Shown in pieces: positions 54,304 through 64,000 of a stretch of 64,000 nucleotides of DNA. The notes under the pieces are model-generated. The model made no database searches, was not told the DNA's origin, and saw nothing but the letters and a program-made list of their open reading frames with translations. A program made the position numbers and the translations under genes. How positions within the stretch are numbered: position 1 is the first letter of the stretch; every line of letters starts with the position of its first letter. This DNA comes from Hyaloperonospora brassicae (taxonomy: Eukaryota > Oomycota > Peronosporomycetes > Peronosporales > Peronosporaceae), in contig CANTFL010001488.1 of assembly GCA_947650285.1 (NCBI GenBank), positions 372,001 through 436,000 on the forward strand, read 5' to 3'.

Positions 54304-56695
54304 ATGGCTCCTGCATCACCTGTTCCTTTACCTTGGAAGCCTGTAGCCCGATCCCGCATTTTTTTCTACGCCGCCGGATCCACCCGTTAGAAGGCCAGTT
54401 GTGTTGCCGTCGTATTGGTTTAGCGTTGCATCCTTGCTGGATAGCGATACTTTGACTGCGGGGATTGCAGCGCTTTACGATCAACTGGATCTTCATGCCG
54501 CGGTTGTTGCAGACTACCACTCGTTGGAGGAGTTGTGTCGGGACCAGAAACTGCAGATCGACCGAATGCAAACGGAGTTGCAATCGTACGTCGAGCTCGC
54601 CCCGCGCTTGGAGAACTATGTTCAGCAGCTTTATCTCTGCCCCTGGACTGATCGCCAAAACATGATTAAAAGGTTGCACGGGTTCCAGACGGAGCTGGCG
54701 CGGCGCTTGGGTCAAGATCACGTGGTCCGAGAACTCAAGACGGCTCTCTCAAAAGCCGAAGGAAGTTCGAACAAGTCGAGGATCGGCGCATTCGTGAATC
54801 TCTCGTCGCCCAACAGCAAGTGGAAGCGTTGATTTCGCGCCTGGCTGCGGCGGAACAGAATTGGATGGCGATGTTATGCTGACAAAGACAAGGCATCCAA
54901 GTACAAAAAACGCGTACGAAAAGATGACAAGAAACTTGACACGGCTAGAATGGCGTTTAAAAACATGTCGAAGACATATCAAGACCGCCTCCGCGCACAA
55001 GAGCGCGAAGAGGTGGAGCTGCAGCAGCTGCGATCGGACCTCGCGGACCGGGACGCTCAGGTGGATCGTCTGCGCAGTCAATCATTGAACTGGGAACAGC
55101 AGTGTTTTTTGGCCATTCGTGATCGCGACACGATCCGGACTCACCTGACTCAATTGTATTCTCGATTGCTCGGCCTCACTTCAAATGTACCGTCCACGGC
55201 CTTTGCTACCGCACCGACCGACAAGCGATCCAGGTCCACGGGTCCTGGTGTCCCGATCAAGCGTCCCCGCACTGCGAAGCTGGCGCGGGCCGGAACAGAA
55301 TCGGTGGATACCCCTAAGGCCAAGTCAGCCGGTGAGTCTCCGCGATCTACTGGACCAGTGCGATCTGCCAAATCTTTCGGATCTGATTAAATACTACGCG
55401 TCTCTACGTGACCTTCCGGATCAACTCGCTCGGATGGGTCTACAGCTACGTCAGGATCAGCACGGACTCCGACAAACTTAAAGCACCGCGAGTGGAAAAC
55501 GATCCGCCTCCCAAACAGGAAGTAAGCGGGACCAGAAGCTTCTGGCCAGCGTTTAACCGCTCTCCGATATAGAATTGTTCAAATCTTCGGAAGAAGATAT
55601 TCTGGCCGCCTTTTCTGGATCGCGCTCTTCGTTGAGGCGCCGTGGATCGTCGATTAATACTCCACCTTATTCCGGATCGATGCCTGACCCAATTCCAGTG
55701 GATTCCTCCCGTCCCAAGTCTGGATCGCCCCTACTTTCGAGTGGATCCGCACCACCGGCAAAGCACCGATTCTCGAAGGTGGATCACGTTGGCGAAGCAT
55801 CAAGCGACTCCGACGGATCGGTCAGCATGACCAGTGACTCGCGGGATGCCGAAAAGTGCCTTGCTTCCGCCCGCGGAATACGACCGTTTGGCTTTAACCC
55901 GATTACCTCGCGCTGAATGGTTTCCCGGATACCGCGATCGAGTACCCTGGTCCCACCAAAACGTACACCCGTGGTCGGCCCGTCGTCTCAGCTTCACCTG
56001 CGTGGCGGAGCTGGACGTGGATACCTTATTCGAGCACCTGACACGGCTGGAAGAGTACATCTTCCCAGAACCCACCGCGCCTCATTACAAAGCTGCTCCT
56101 CCTGATTCTGAGTGGATCCACGGCTGGTTACTTTGGCTCAAGTGTTAGCATTGTACCAGCAAGAGCCCTGGAATCACTATTGGAGTAAAGTCCCACCTGT
56201 TCCTTTTCGTGCGGCAGGTTATTTCGCCGAGTTGTCGACTATGTATCTCGAGTTCAAAATTCGTCACCGGCAGTCCCTGTGAAAAGCAACCCACGCCTTA
56301 CACCTTCCAATCGAACAACGTGAGCGCGATCCGGAGATGGCACAGCTTTGCAAGCAGCGCAAACAGTGGCGATCACGATCCGTTTCCCGATTGAAAACCG
56401 TATTGTGCTTTATCCTTCAGGGGATGATCGCCGGACACTGTGATCTGGACTTGTCCCTGGATCCCTTCTTAATGCATAACCCTTCTCCGGTCAAGATTCA
56501 TCCATGGAACCAGGTCTTGGCGATCCACAGAGGAATATTTTCAACCTGATCTCAGCGTCGGCGCGTTTGGATTCAGACGAACCCTGGCGCAACCAGTTTC
56601 GATCCCGCGTTAATTATCATCCCGAGTCGTCGATATCCCGCCTGTCCGGTAAGTTTTTCCCGAAGTATTCCAAAGCGATACAGCAGTCAATTTAA
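54304..56695 (+). pseudogene. Antisense coiled-coil ORF of element A2 (family C')
   Basis: The plus-strand frame starts at ATG 54304 (MAPASPVPLPWKPVARS) and continues through several frame pieces: 54401-54832, 54950-55390, 55575-55916, 55834-56148 and 56504-56695. The N-terminal half is coiled-coil-like (ALYDQLDLHAAVVADYHSLE, RDQKLQIDRMQTELQSYVEL, LQQLRSDLADRDAQVDRLRS). A Ser/Pro-rich middle follows. A conserved tail WFPGYRDRVPWSHQ, LEEYIFPEPTAPH and PWRNQFRSRVNYHPESSISR ends it. It converges on the integrase remnant at 56800-57624 on the other strand. Homologous copies are at 58741-60534 and 32841-35170. No known domain. Confidence 0.7.
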
Positions 56696-56799
56696 ATAAT
56701 CGTTCAGTACATCTTCGTCGTTTTCTTCTTCGTTGATCGTCACATAAATTCTTTCCATTTGCTTTTTCAGATTTATCCACTGCGATCAAATTTTAATAT

Positions 56800-57624
56800 C
56801 CAAGATCGCCACATACCACACCTCTCCCAATTCTCCCTCTGCAACCTTCTTGTAGGCCAATTCCACTTCTACACATCGGTGATTTATCCACCGCTGCTTC
56901 GTGTGATTGCATCACCTCGAAGCGATTCTTGCTGACTCAATCGCGATCGAACTCTTGCAGCAAGGCCCCACAGTTCATTTCTTCCTCGTCCACTCATGTT
57001 GGATCGACCGATTTCTTCCATTGCACCCTATACTGGCGCTGCACTCTACCAAACGTGTTTTTCTGCCGGATCGCACCTCCAATATCTTCTCGACTTCAAA
57101 TTAATCTTCATCCAATCTGCGTCCCCAGCTATCTTCCGGCAGCAGGGACTCGTCAAAATCTAAGCGATTTGCCTCCTGAACTACCAGCAGGTGTTTTGGT
57201 CGATACGGGAAGATCTTCACCCGCTTGAGCTTGGATAGATGTACCAATGCGAATAATCGATACGAAATATATCGAGATCTATTAACCGTACTGCGTGTCT
57301 TCCGCATAGATCCCTAACCCGGAATTTCCCATGCCACATTTGTGTCAGCTTTCGGGTGTATCCTTCTTTCACTCGATCCAAATATAGCCATACTTGCGAT
57401 CTAACCTCGATCTCCTGTGATCCTTGCTCCGTATTGTATTGATCGGCCCGATCATGGATCGTGATCCGTAGACGATCGTTCTCGACTTCTATCGCTTGTT
57501 GGTATTGACGCTGTATATGATATCGCCATCTTCGGGGTTCTCAATTCAGTTGTTTTGTGCTACCCAAGGGCATAATCGCTTCCAACGTCGATCGTAGTCC
57601 CCAACCGTGAATCAGGTAATATGG
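56800..57624 (-). pseudogene. Element A2: integrase C-terminal fragment
   Basis: The sequence parallels 60540-61350 base by base with scattered changes, including the frame ending LDFDESLLPEDSWGRRLDED (57101-57307). It stops at 57624, where the next LTR starts; the homologous sequence in the following element continues past this point (about 61345). Element F is therefore inserted in the integrase gene of A2. Confidence 0.75.
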
Positions 57625-58287
57625 TGTGGTGGAGTGGTGATCACAATTTTCTTGTGATCCCGACTCTCCACTGGCGCCCGGACGACCGACTAACGGAGGG
57701 GGTACCCCGATTCAATGCTCTGTGGCTTCTTGCTCACCTTGTGTACGTACCCGTCGGTGGGGCGGTTTGCGCTCTTCTTGGTGGACTTGAGATGAGGCTG
57801 AACTTGACCATTTTGTGGATAGGGGTTGATCGGGTAGAAATTATTTACCCCGTCAAAAGTAGGGGCAGGCTCGGTGGGAATTCTTCACTCAATCGCGTTT
57901 ATACCTGAGCGCTGTCCTAAAGTCGCCTTTAGCAGGGGTGATGCTTGATACGCGAGTCTTCTGACCACTTGAGCCGTCTCGCGATCTTGAAGCTGAACCG
58001 TAGGGTTCACTGCGTTCGATCGCAGTTGATGGGGGGTGATAATTGACGTTCCGCCTGGCCAAACAATCCAAGGGCGAAGTTCGCAGAGAAACAGGCCGCT
58101 CTCTATTCAAAGTGAGGCCAGAGATTCTTCCCGGGAGAATCCAACGTGTGTCTTTCGTTGCAAATTCAATTATGTTTGATTTCAACCAACCAAATTCAAA
58201 CCCTATGACTAAGTTTATCTGTTTGCTTGGTCAACTGTTGTGCACCACCTGTCTATGTCATTCATCGCTTTTTTCATGTGGTCCACA
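57625..58287 (-). repeat. 3' LTR of family C' element F
   Basis: 663 bp, about 99.5% identical to 53268-53930 (three substitutions seen). It starts TGTGGTGGAG directly after the interrupted A2 integrase and ends GTGGTCCACA. Confidence 0.87.
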
Positions 58288-58440
58288 GTAGATACTCCGT
58301 AGTGGATAGCTCCGTAGCGGATCGCTAGGTAGTGGATCGCGGTACAGTGGATCGCGATACAGTGGGTCGCGGTGTAGTGGATCGCGATACAGTGGATCGC
58401 GGTGTAGTGGATCGCTCCACAGTGGATCGCGGTATATGAT
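58288..58440. repeat. 15-bp minisatellite (AGTGGATCGCGGTAC)n
   Basis: About seven clear 15-bp units from 58332 and more degenerate ones before them. One strand reads as a five-residue repeat R-D-P-L-Y/H. Each unit has a GATC. It lies between the antisense ORF and the LTR. Confidence 0.85.
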
Positions 58441-58740
58441 CCGAACCAATTATTTGGTCCACACCCATTATGTGATCCACACCACCCAGAGGTATCTAGG
58501 ATAGAAGGTGGATCAACCTGCGCGGCGTAGACAGTCGTTTACCTTCAATCAGTCTTTTTGTCACCTTCCTCGTCCCAACAGGTCTTTCTTTGCACGCGCT
58601 TCACCAATCAAACTGGTTTCGCACTTAAGGTGGATCGTGCGATCCACTGTTCTTCATTCTTCCTTTGCGCTTCTCCTTAATCGTTTCCTGCATCGGCGAT
58701 CGACATACGGTGTAGATCGGCTACGCACCCCGTAACGGCC

Positions 58741-60534
58741 ATGACTCTATCCTCGTCTGCTTCGTCCGATTCGCTCGCGCCTCCTGGGGCTACCTCGGTA
58801 AATGATTAAGCGATCCCTCCTCCCTTGTCACCGTCGATCTCTTCTGACGGATCGCGTACCTTATTCCAGTCGACACTGGTGAGTGCTCCATCTTTGGCGG
58901 ATCGCGGGAGTGTGTTTTCACAGATTGCGGCGTTGTATAACCAGCTGGAACTCAAAGAAGCAGGCTGACAGATTACCGTGCCTTGGAAGAAGCGCATCGT
59001 GGCCAGAAGTTGTAGATCGACTGGCTTCAGGCGGAGCTGCGATCGTACATCGAATTAACCACGCGCTTAGCGACTTTCTTCCATCAGCGCTTTGCTAGGC
59101 TCTGGTGGGATCACCAATCGCTGATCCAGAAGTCGAATGAGTTGCAAGAAGAACTGGGCAGACGTTCGGGCCACAATGACGAGATCCGGATGATGAAGAC
59201 CGCTATTTTAAGCCAACGCAGCTCTGGAGCGTGAGAAGACTCGTCGGGTGCGCGAAGTGGCTTCAGCCCACCAGCAATTGGAATCTTTGACCTCGCGCCC
59301 GGCTATCGCTGAGTAAAACTTGGGCGGCGATCTCCAAACCGCCACGAAGAAGGCAGCCAAGTATAAAAACTCTGTAAACGGACCAACAAGAAGCTTGAGG
59401 TGGCCACGCCGGCGTTTAAGGATTTGTCCAAGGCCTACAAGGACGACCTCCGAAAACACCAGCATGTCGAAGATGAGCTGCTGCGTCTGAGATCGGACCT
59501 GGCAGATCGAGACACAAAAGTAGATCGCCTTCAAAATCAAATGTTGGACTAAAAGAAGAAACGTCTTTCGGCAGTCCGTGATTGCGACGCCATCCGGGCC
59601 CACCTGGTTCAGGCGGGCTCTGGCAATCCCTACCTTCATCTGGGGTTAACCTCTGCTGCTTCCGCTTCTCCACCAACTCGCAAGCGATCCAGGTCCGGGG
59701 GACTCGATCTCCTGATCAAGCGTCCCAGCGTAGCAAAGGTGACGCGATCCGGTTTAATGTGGGCATCCTGCTTAAGCACTTGACGCGGCCAAAGGAATTT
59801 ATATTTTCAACTCCCACAGCTCCTTGATCCAACTCTTCGCTACCCGAATCCGAGTGGATTCCGCGTTTGGTCACTTCTGCACAAGTGTCGGATCTGTAGA
59901 AGCGAGAAACCCGGAATCACTATCGGAGCCAAGTTACACCCGTTAATTTTCACGCGACTCGCTGGTTCGCTGAGCTGTCGACCGTGTATAGCGATTTTTT
60001 AATCGGCACCGGCAGGATCTGTGGGAAGCAACTCACGCCATTTACTTGTCGGTCAAGGAACGCGAGCGCGATCTGGAGATGTCGCGGATTTACTAGTAGC
60101 GCAAACAGCGGCGACCGCGATCCGGGCCCCGATGGAAAACCGTATGGCGCTTTATCCTCCAGGGGATGATCGACGGACACTTAGATTTGGATCTGTTCCT
60201 GGATATGTTCTTCATGCATCTCCCGTCACCGGTCAAGATGCGCCCATGGTACCCGGGTTCGGGCGATTCTTAGAAGAACATACACAACTTAATATCCGCG
60301 TTGGCACGTTTGGATACAGCTGAAGCCTGGCGCAACCAATTTCGACCTTGCATTGAGGATCATCCAGGGTCTTCGATCGCTCGCTTGTCGGGTAAGTATT
60401 TTTCGAAGTACTCCGTAGCGATCCGACAGTCCGTTTTGATTGGTCAATATATATCCATCTTTTTCTTCGTTGTTGATCATCACTTGACTTCGTCTCATTT
60501 GCCTATTCTAATTACTCACTGCGATCGGGTTTGA
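58741..60534 (+). pseudogene. Antisense ORF of element F
   Basis: It starts at ATG 58741 (MTLSSSASSDSLAPPGATS) and meets a TAA near 58807. Broken frames then keep QIAALYNQLELKEAG, ELLRLRSDLADRDTKVDRLQ-like sequence near 59480-59530, LTRPKEFIFSTPTAP (59780-59824) and AEAWRNQFRPCIEDHPGSSI (60322-60381). It is homologous along its length to 54304-56695 but more interrupted. It lies antisense to and downstream of the integrase at 60820-62490. The upstream leader (58590-58740) also matches 54160-54303. Confidence 0.68.
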
Positions 60535-60819
60535 TACCCTTGATCGCCACACACATCCCTTCCCTTTGTTCACATCTGCAACCTTCTTGCAGGCAACTTC
60601 CGATTCGACCCATCTGGGATTCATCCACCGCTGCTTCGTTTGATTGCATTACCTCGAAGCGATTCTTGCTGACTCAATCGCGATCGAACTCTTGCAGCGA
60701 GTCCCCACAGTTCAAGTCAACCTCACCTATCCAAGTCGGATCGACCGATTTCTTCCATTCCATCAAACACTGGCGCTGCACTCTGCCAAAACGGGTCCGT
60801 CTGCCGGATCGCACCTCCA
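60535..60819. other. Junction between antisense ORF and integrase of element F
   Basis: GATC-rich sequence, matching 56790-57090 in element A2. It is probably the integrase C-terminus (chromodomain side) on the minus strand, too broken to read. Confidence 0.45.
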
Positions 60820-62490
60820 TTATCTTCTCGACTTCAAATTCATCTTCATCCAATGTGTGTTCCCAGCTATATCCGGCAGCAGGGATTCGTCAAAATCCAA
60901 GCGATCCGCCTCTTCAACGTTCAACAAGTTTTTGGCCGATCCGGGAGGGTGTTCACCCGCTTCAGTTTGGATACATGTACCAATGCGAATATCCAATACG
61001 GAGTATTCAAACCTCCAACCGCACCGCGTGTCTTCCGCGTAGCCCCGTACACGGAATGGCCCATGCCACATTTGTGCCAGCTTTCGGGCGTTTACTGCTT
61101 TCACTCGATTCAAATAGAGCCACACTTGCAATCCAACTTCGATATCATGCGATTCATCCTCAGTGTTCTGTCGATCGGGCCGATCTTGGATTGCGATCCG
61201 TAGACGATCGTTTACGACTTCTCTCGCTCTCAAATAATGACGTTCCATATGGTAAAGCCATCTTCTTGGATCTTGATTCCGTCGTTTGGTGATTCCCAAA
61301 GGCAAAGTCGCTTCCAGCGTCGATCGTGGGTCCCAACCGTAGATCAGGTAGAATGGCGTATCGCCTCGTACGCGATCCTGTGCCGTATTGATGGCGAACG
61401 TCAACCTCTCTGTGTACTCGTCCCAATCCTTCTGATATCTATCTAAGACGTACATCCTAAACGCCCTCGTCCGGGTCTGCACCATTCTTTCTTCTGTTCC
61501 ATTCGCTTGGGGTCGATATGCCATAGTAGCACGCTGTTTCTGCCCCGCGATCCGGTTCCACGCTGGGAAGAAATCAGACATGGACCCTTGCTCTCGATCA
61601 TGGCGGATCGCTTCACTGGCTCCAAATCTTTGTAACACACACTCTTCGTAATTCTCAGTTATCGTATGTGTAGTTCTAGAAGAGCTCGCCTTAGCAATTA
61701 CGTACCCTAAGAACAGATCTACTCACAGCAACAACTTAGTTTTTACCTTGAAAGATTGCGGAAACGGTGGAATGTGATCCATAGCAATTATCTGAAACGA
61801 TTAAGTGGCTTGGACATTTCTCGGCGATTTGCCATGCAGAATAAATTTACCTTTTCCCGTCGAGCAATCAACACATTCTCCCACATAACGCTGGACACTC
61901 CGATAGAGTCCTCTTCAGTGAAACTTGGACCGGATTCGTTGATATGTTCTGCCGATACATTGGTGTCCGCCCTCCAGACTGGTACGGTAATGATGCAGGA
62001 AAGCTTGCTACAGTAGTTTCGGTACCACCAAACGAATCAATTCTACGCGGCTATCTGGATCTTCCGTCGATCGCGGGCAGAAAAACAGTAGTCCGCTTTC
62101 GTCAACTTCATATTTGGACGCGATCCGAGCACATAGTTTCGCTTCTTCAATACTCAACTTCGTTATGTCTCCGATCAGGAATTATTTCAAGTTAGCGATC
62201 CAACTCTCTTCTTCCTATGCTTGCTTGAATATCTCAATTCTGGCCTGCCAAACGAATTCCTCTTGCAGTACTTCCGGCAATTGTCGTCTCCTTACGGCTG
62301 ACCTGGTGACGGCAGCTAATTTCACGACGGGATCGACCCTTTTGGGTGTCAACAACTCGTGTAGCCGGTTTAATAAACGTAAATTCTGACGATCTTGGTC
62401 GGATAAAGAGATCGTTCCCTTCTCTTGTTGCAACGCTTTGATTGCCAGTCGATCGGCACTTTGATTCCAGTTCCTCTTCATATGTAGAAA
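60820..62490 (-). pseudogene. Element F: integrase
   Basis: The longest intact frame of the region (from about 61728 to 60820) contains VDLFLGYVIAKASSSR with the first catalytic Asp, EAIRHDREQGSMSDFF with the second, and RPQANGTEERMVQTRTRAF with the Glu; the second Asp and Glu are 35 residues apart. YIYGWDP-like YLIYGWDPRSTLEATLPLG and KLAQMWHGPFRVRGYAED follow. A TGA near 61731 replaces the Trp of L-W-V-D. Upstream, 62490-61740 encodes the N-terminus in broken frames (LEVLQEEFVWQARIEIFKQA; GKGKFILHGKSPRNVQ). It is the best preserved family C integrase here. Confidence 0.83.
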
Positions 62491-63301
62491 TTCGTGGATC
62501 GGTCACGATCGGGGTTTCTTTATAGCCTTATGACTTAACAACTATAATCCGGGCGCTTTGCAATCAATTTCTCCGCGCATCTGCCTGGTCACCAAGTTCG
62601 AATCGCCACAAATGATGATACTCCCCGCGTCTGATCGTCCAGATGATCGAAATCTAGTAGCAGTCCACGATACTCACCCTCATTCACTGTCAAGACCGTA
62701 GCATATTCTGCCGCAGCAGTTACTATCTTCCATTCTAGGAGCCTTCATACTATTGCGCTATATGCCCCACCTTTTCGTTTGGTTGGGCCGATCGATCAAA
62801 ACTGACCACCCAAACACTTTCACCATTCTCCACCGTGAGAATGACATAATTATAGTTTGTTTCGGCTGTTTCTGAGGGGCGATCGCGATCAACATCTCGT
62901 CAACCTCTTAGTGGTGCAGTAGGCTAATCTTTAATATGATGACTGTCGGTTCAATCCCCTCAATGTGTACAAAAATGCTGAGGATGAAAATTGCAGTTTG
63001 AATCCCACAGTAGCTGAAAAACCTGCCACTGCCTCTCAAAAACCATGGTTGTGATATACCGGATATATTGGGTCATTCGCGTACCCGAATATTCCTCACC
63101 AAACCATCCAACCAACATCTCGTCGACCTCTCCGCTCGGGGTCATGATGGCGGCGAGTGTACCAAGTATTTCATCTTCTCCCTTTTCACACTTCTTGACC
63201 CCTAATATCCAGTTCGATAACAACGCCACACATCTCCCTCGCCACCCATTCTGACCCGAAGATAGTACCAGCCAGGCCAACATTGAATGACGCGTAAACA
63301 C
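62491..63301 (-). pseudogene. Element F: RNase H
   Basis: The frame 62960-63301 reads FTRHSMLAWLVLSSGQNGWR, ALLSNWILGVKKCEKGEDEI and LGTLAAIMTPSGEVDEMLVG, the conserved linker between the RNase H halves in this family. Lower coordinates keep KRNWNQSADRLAIKALQQEK (62420-62481), the RNase H end (W-N-x-S-A-D-x-L-A). Frameshifts separate the pieces. Confidence 0.75.
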
Positions 63302-63526
63302 CTTGATTTATTGTGAAACCAGCATAGTGTAGTTAATATCCAAGATACGCAGCAGAGCTGAAACCTCGTTTTCCACCATTCCAGAGTTAATCTCGTTGGG
63401 TTTTGGCGTTCGGCTTGTGAATGTTACGCGTCAGTACATTCCATCGTGCTCTTGTAGCAAAGCTGCAGATACTGCTCATTTACTAGCATAGACGACGATC
63501 ACCGGAGGGCGATCCGGATAAAATTG

Positions 63527-64000
63527 TTAAAGAATCGGAGTCTTAGCGATCTTATCCTTCAACATAATGAACGAAATCGCCGCCTTCTCCCATCGATTTC
63601 TGTCTGTGCAGGTAGGATCACCCCCAGCAACACCGGAAAACGCTGTATTGCTCCCTGTAACACCGATACGATCTGGATCTCGATCACCTTGAACTTTCCT
63701 ATCGTCAACTGTTGGATCGCCCCTATAACAACGATATGATCTGGATCGTGATCCCCTCGACACTTCCTATCGTCAACTCTCTCTTCACTTGGCATAGGTG
63801 ACTCCATCTCTTCCATGCAGTGGATTTCCCGGAAATCTGCTTCGCGTGGTCCGATTAGCACTGATTCATATATCGCAAAGTCTTCAATGAATCGGCTATA
63901 GTAATTCAAACTCCCTAAAAACGACTGCATCGATCGCAGCAATCGAGGAAACGGAATATTGACCAGAGATCCGAGATCTTTCGGGTGGGCTTCCAATCCA
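63527..64000 (-). pseudogene. Element F: RT C-terminal part (runs off window end)
   Basis: The frame 63559-63996 holds PKDLGSLVNIPFPRLLRSMQ and SFLGSLNYYSRFIEDFAIYE, the well conserved end of RT. A spacer follows in which a roughly 70-bp unit is duplicated with a frame change (VDDRKCRGDHDPDHIVVIGA and, in the next frame, VDDRKVQGDRDPDRIGVTGS). RWEKAAISFIMLKDKIAKTP at 63527-63590 leads into RNase H. RT palm, protease and gag would lie beyond the window. Confidence 0.78.

Noticed and set aside
54239..54721. 160-codon minus frame opposite the A2 antisense ORF
   Set aside because: It is a shadow of the plus-strand coiled-coil frame; the plus frame is conserved in two other copies.
62925..62975. 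tRNA-like T-arm motif GGTTCAATCCC
   Set aside because: The flanking bases do not form a T-stem or acceptor stem, and the sequence lies inside the RNase H region of element F.
1..64000. CRISPR arrays, bacterial operons, phage genes
   Set aside because: There are no regularly spaced identical repeats and no prokaryotic gene organisation; repeats found are LTRs, TIRs and minisatellites.

Overview
This window reads as transposon-packed eukaryotic chromosomal DNA, most likely from an oomycete (Phytophthora or a downy mildew). The reasons are indirect. The Ty3/Gypsy polyproteins resemble those I know from oomycete genomes, no bacterial operon structure is present, and nearly everything recognisable is a mobile element or a decayed piece of one. 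I see no convincing host gene, rRNA, tRNA or CRISPR array.

Layout. Positions 1-2476 hold the 5' part of a minus-strand Ty3/Gypsy element (family A: LTR, primer-binding site, gag, protease). Four further family A LTRs stand alone at 9529-9986, 11676-12115, 26687-27124 and 38663-39055. Positions 3245-5796 hold two related DNA transposons with about 155-bp terminal inverted repeats. Positions 6992-9466 hold a decayed hAT transposase gene. Positions 15113-22848 hold a complete, young Ty3/Gypsy chromovirus (family B) with a TAACC target duplication. It carries gag, a textbook -1 frameshift signal, protease, RT, RNase H, integrase, chromodomain and an antisense reading frame before the 3' LTR. It sits inside the gag of an older minus-strand family C element (25666 down to about 14130).

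Positions 28331-36090 hold a plus-strand family C element (RT to chromodomain, antisense ORF, 3' LTR). Positions 38628-40555 hold a Mutator-like element with 79-bp inverted repeats, an 8/9-matching 9-bp target duplication and possible captured gene fragments; a family A solo LTR is inserted in its left end. Positions about 43300-46265 hold a minus-strand family C pol. Positions about 47297-53267 hold a plus-strand family C gag-pro-RT. From 53268 to the end of the window two minus-strand family C elements are nested: 53268-57624, interrupted by the element at 57625-64000.

How the parts work together. In family B the sense strand makes Gag and, by -1 frameshifting, Gag-Pol. A second protein could be read from the opposite strand between integrase and the 3' LTR. 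The same arrangement, an antisense coiled-coil ORF between integrase and 3' LTR, occurs in three family C copies with a protein that looks unrelated. This recurrent antisense ORF, together with the compact frameshift signal of family B, is the most interesting content of the window. Most other coding regions carry stops, frameshifts and lost catalytic residues.
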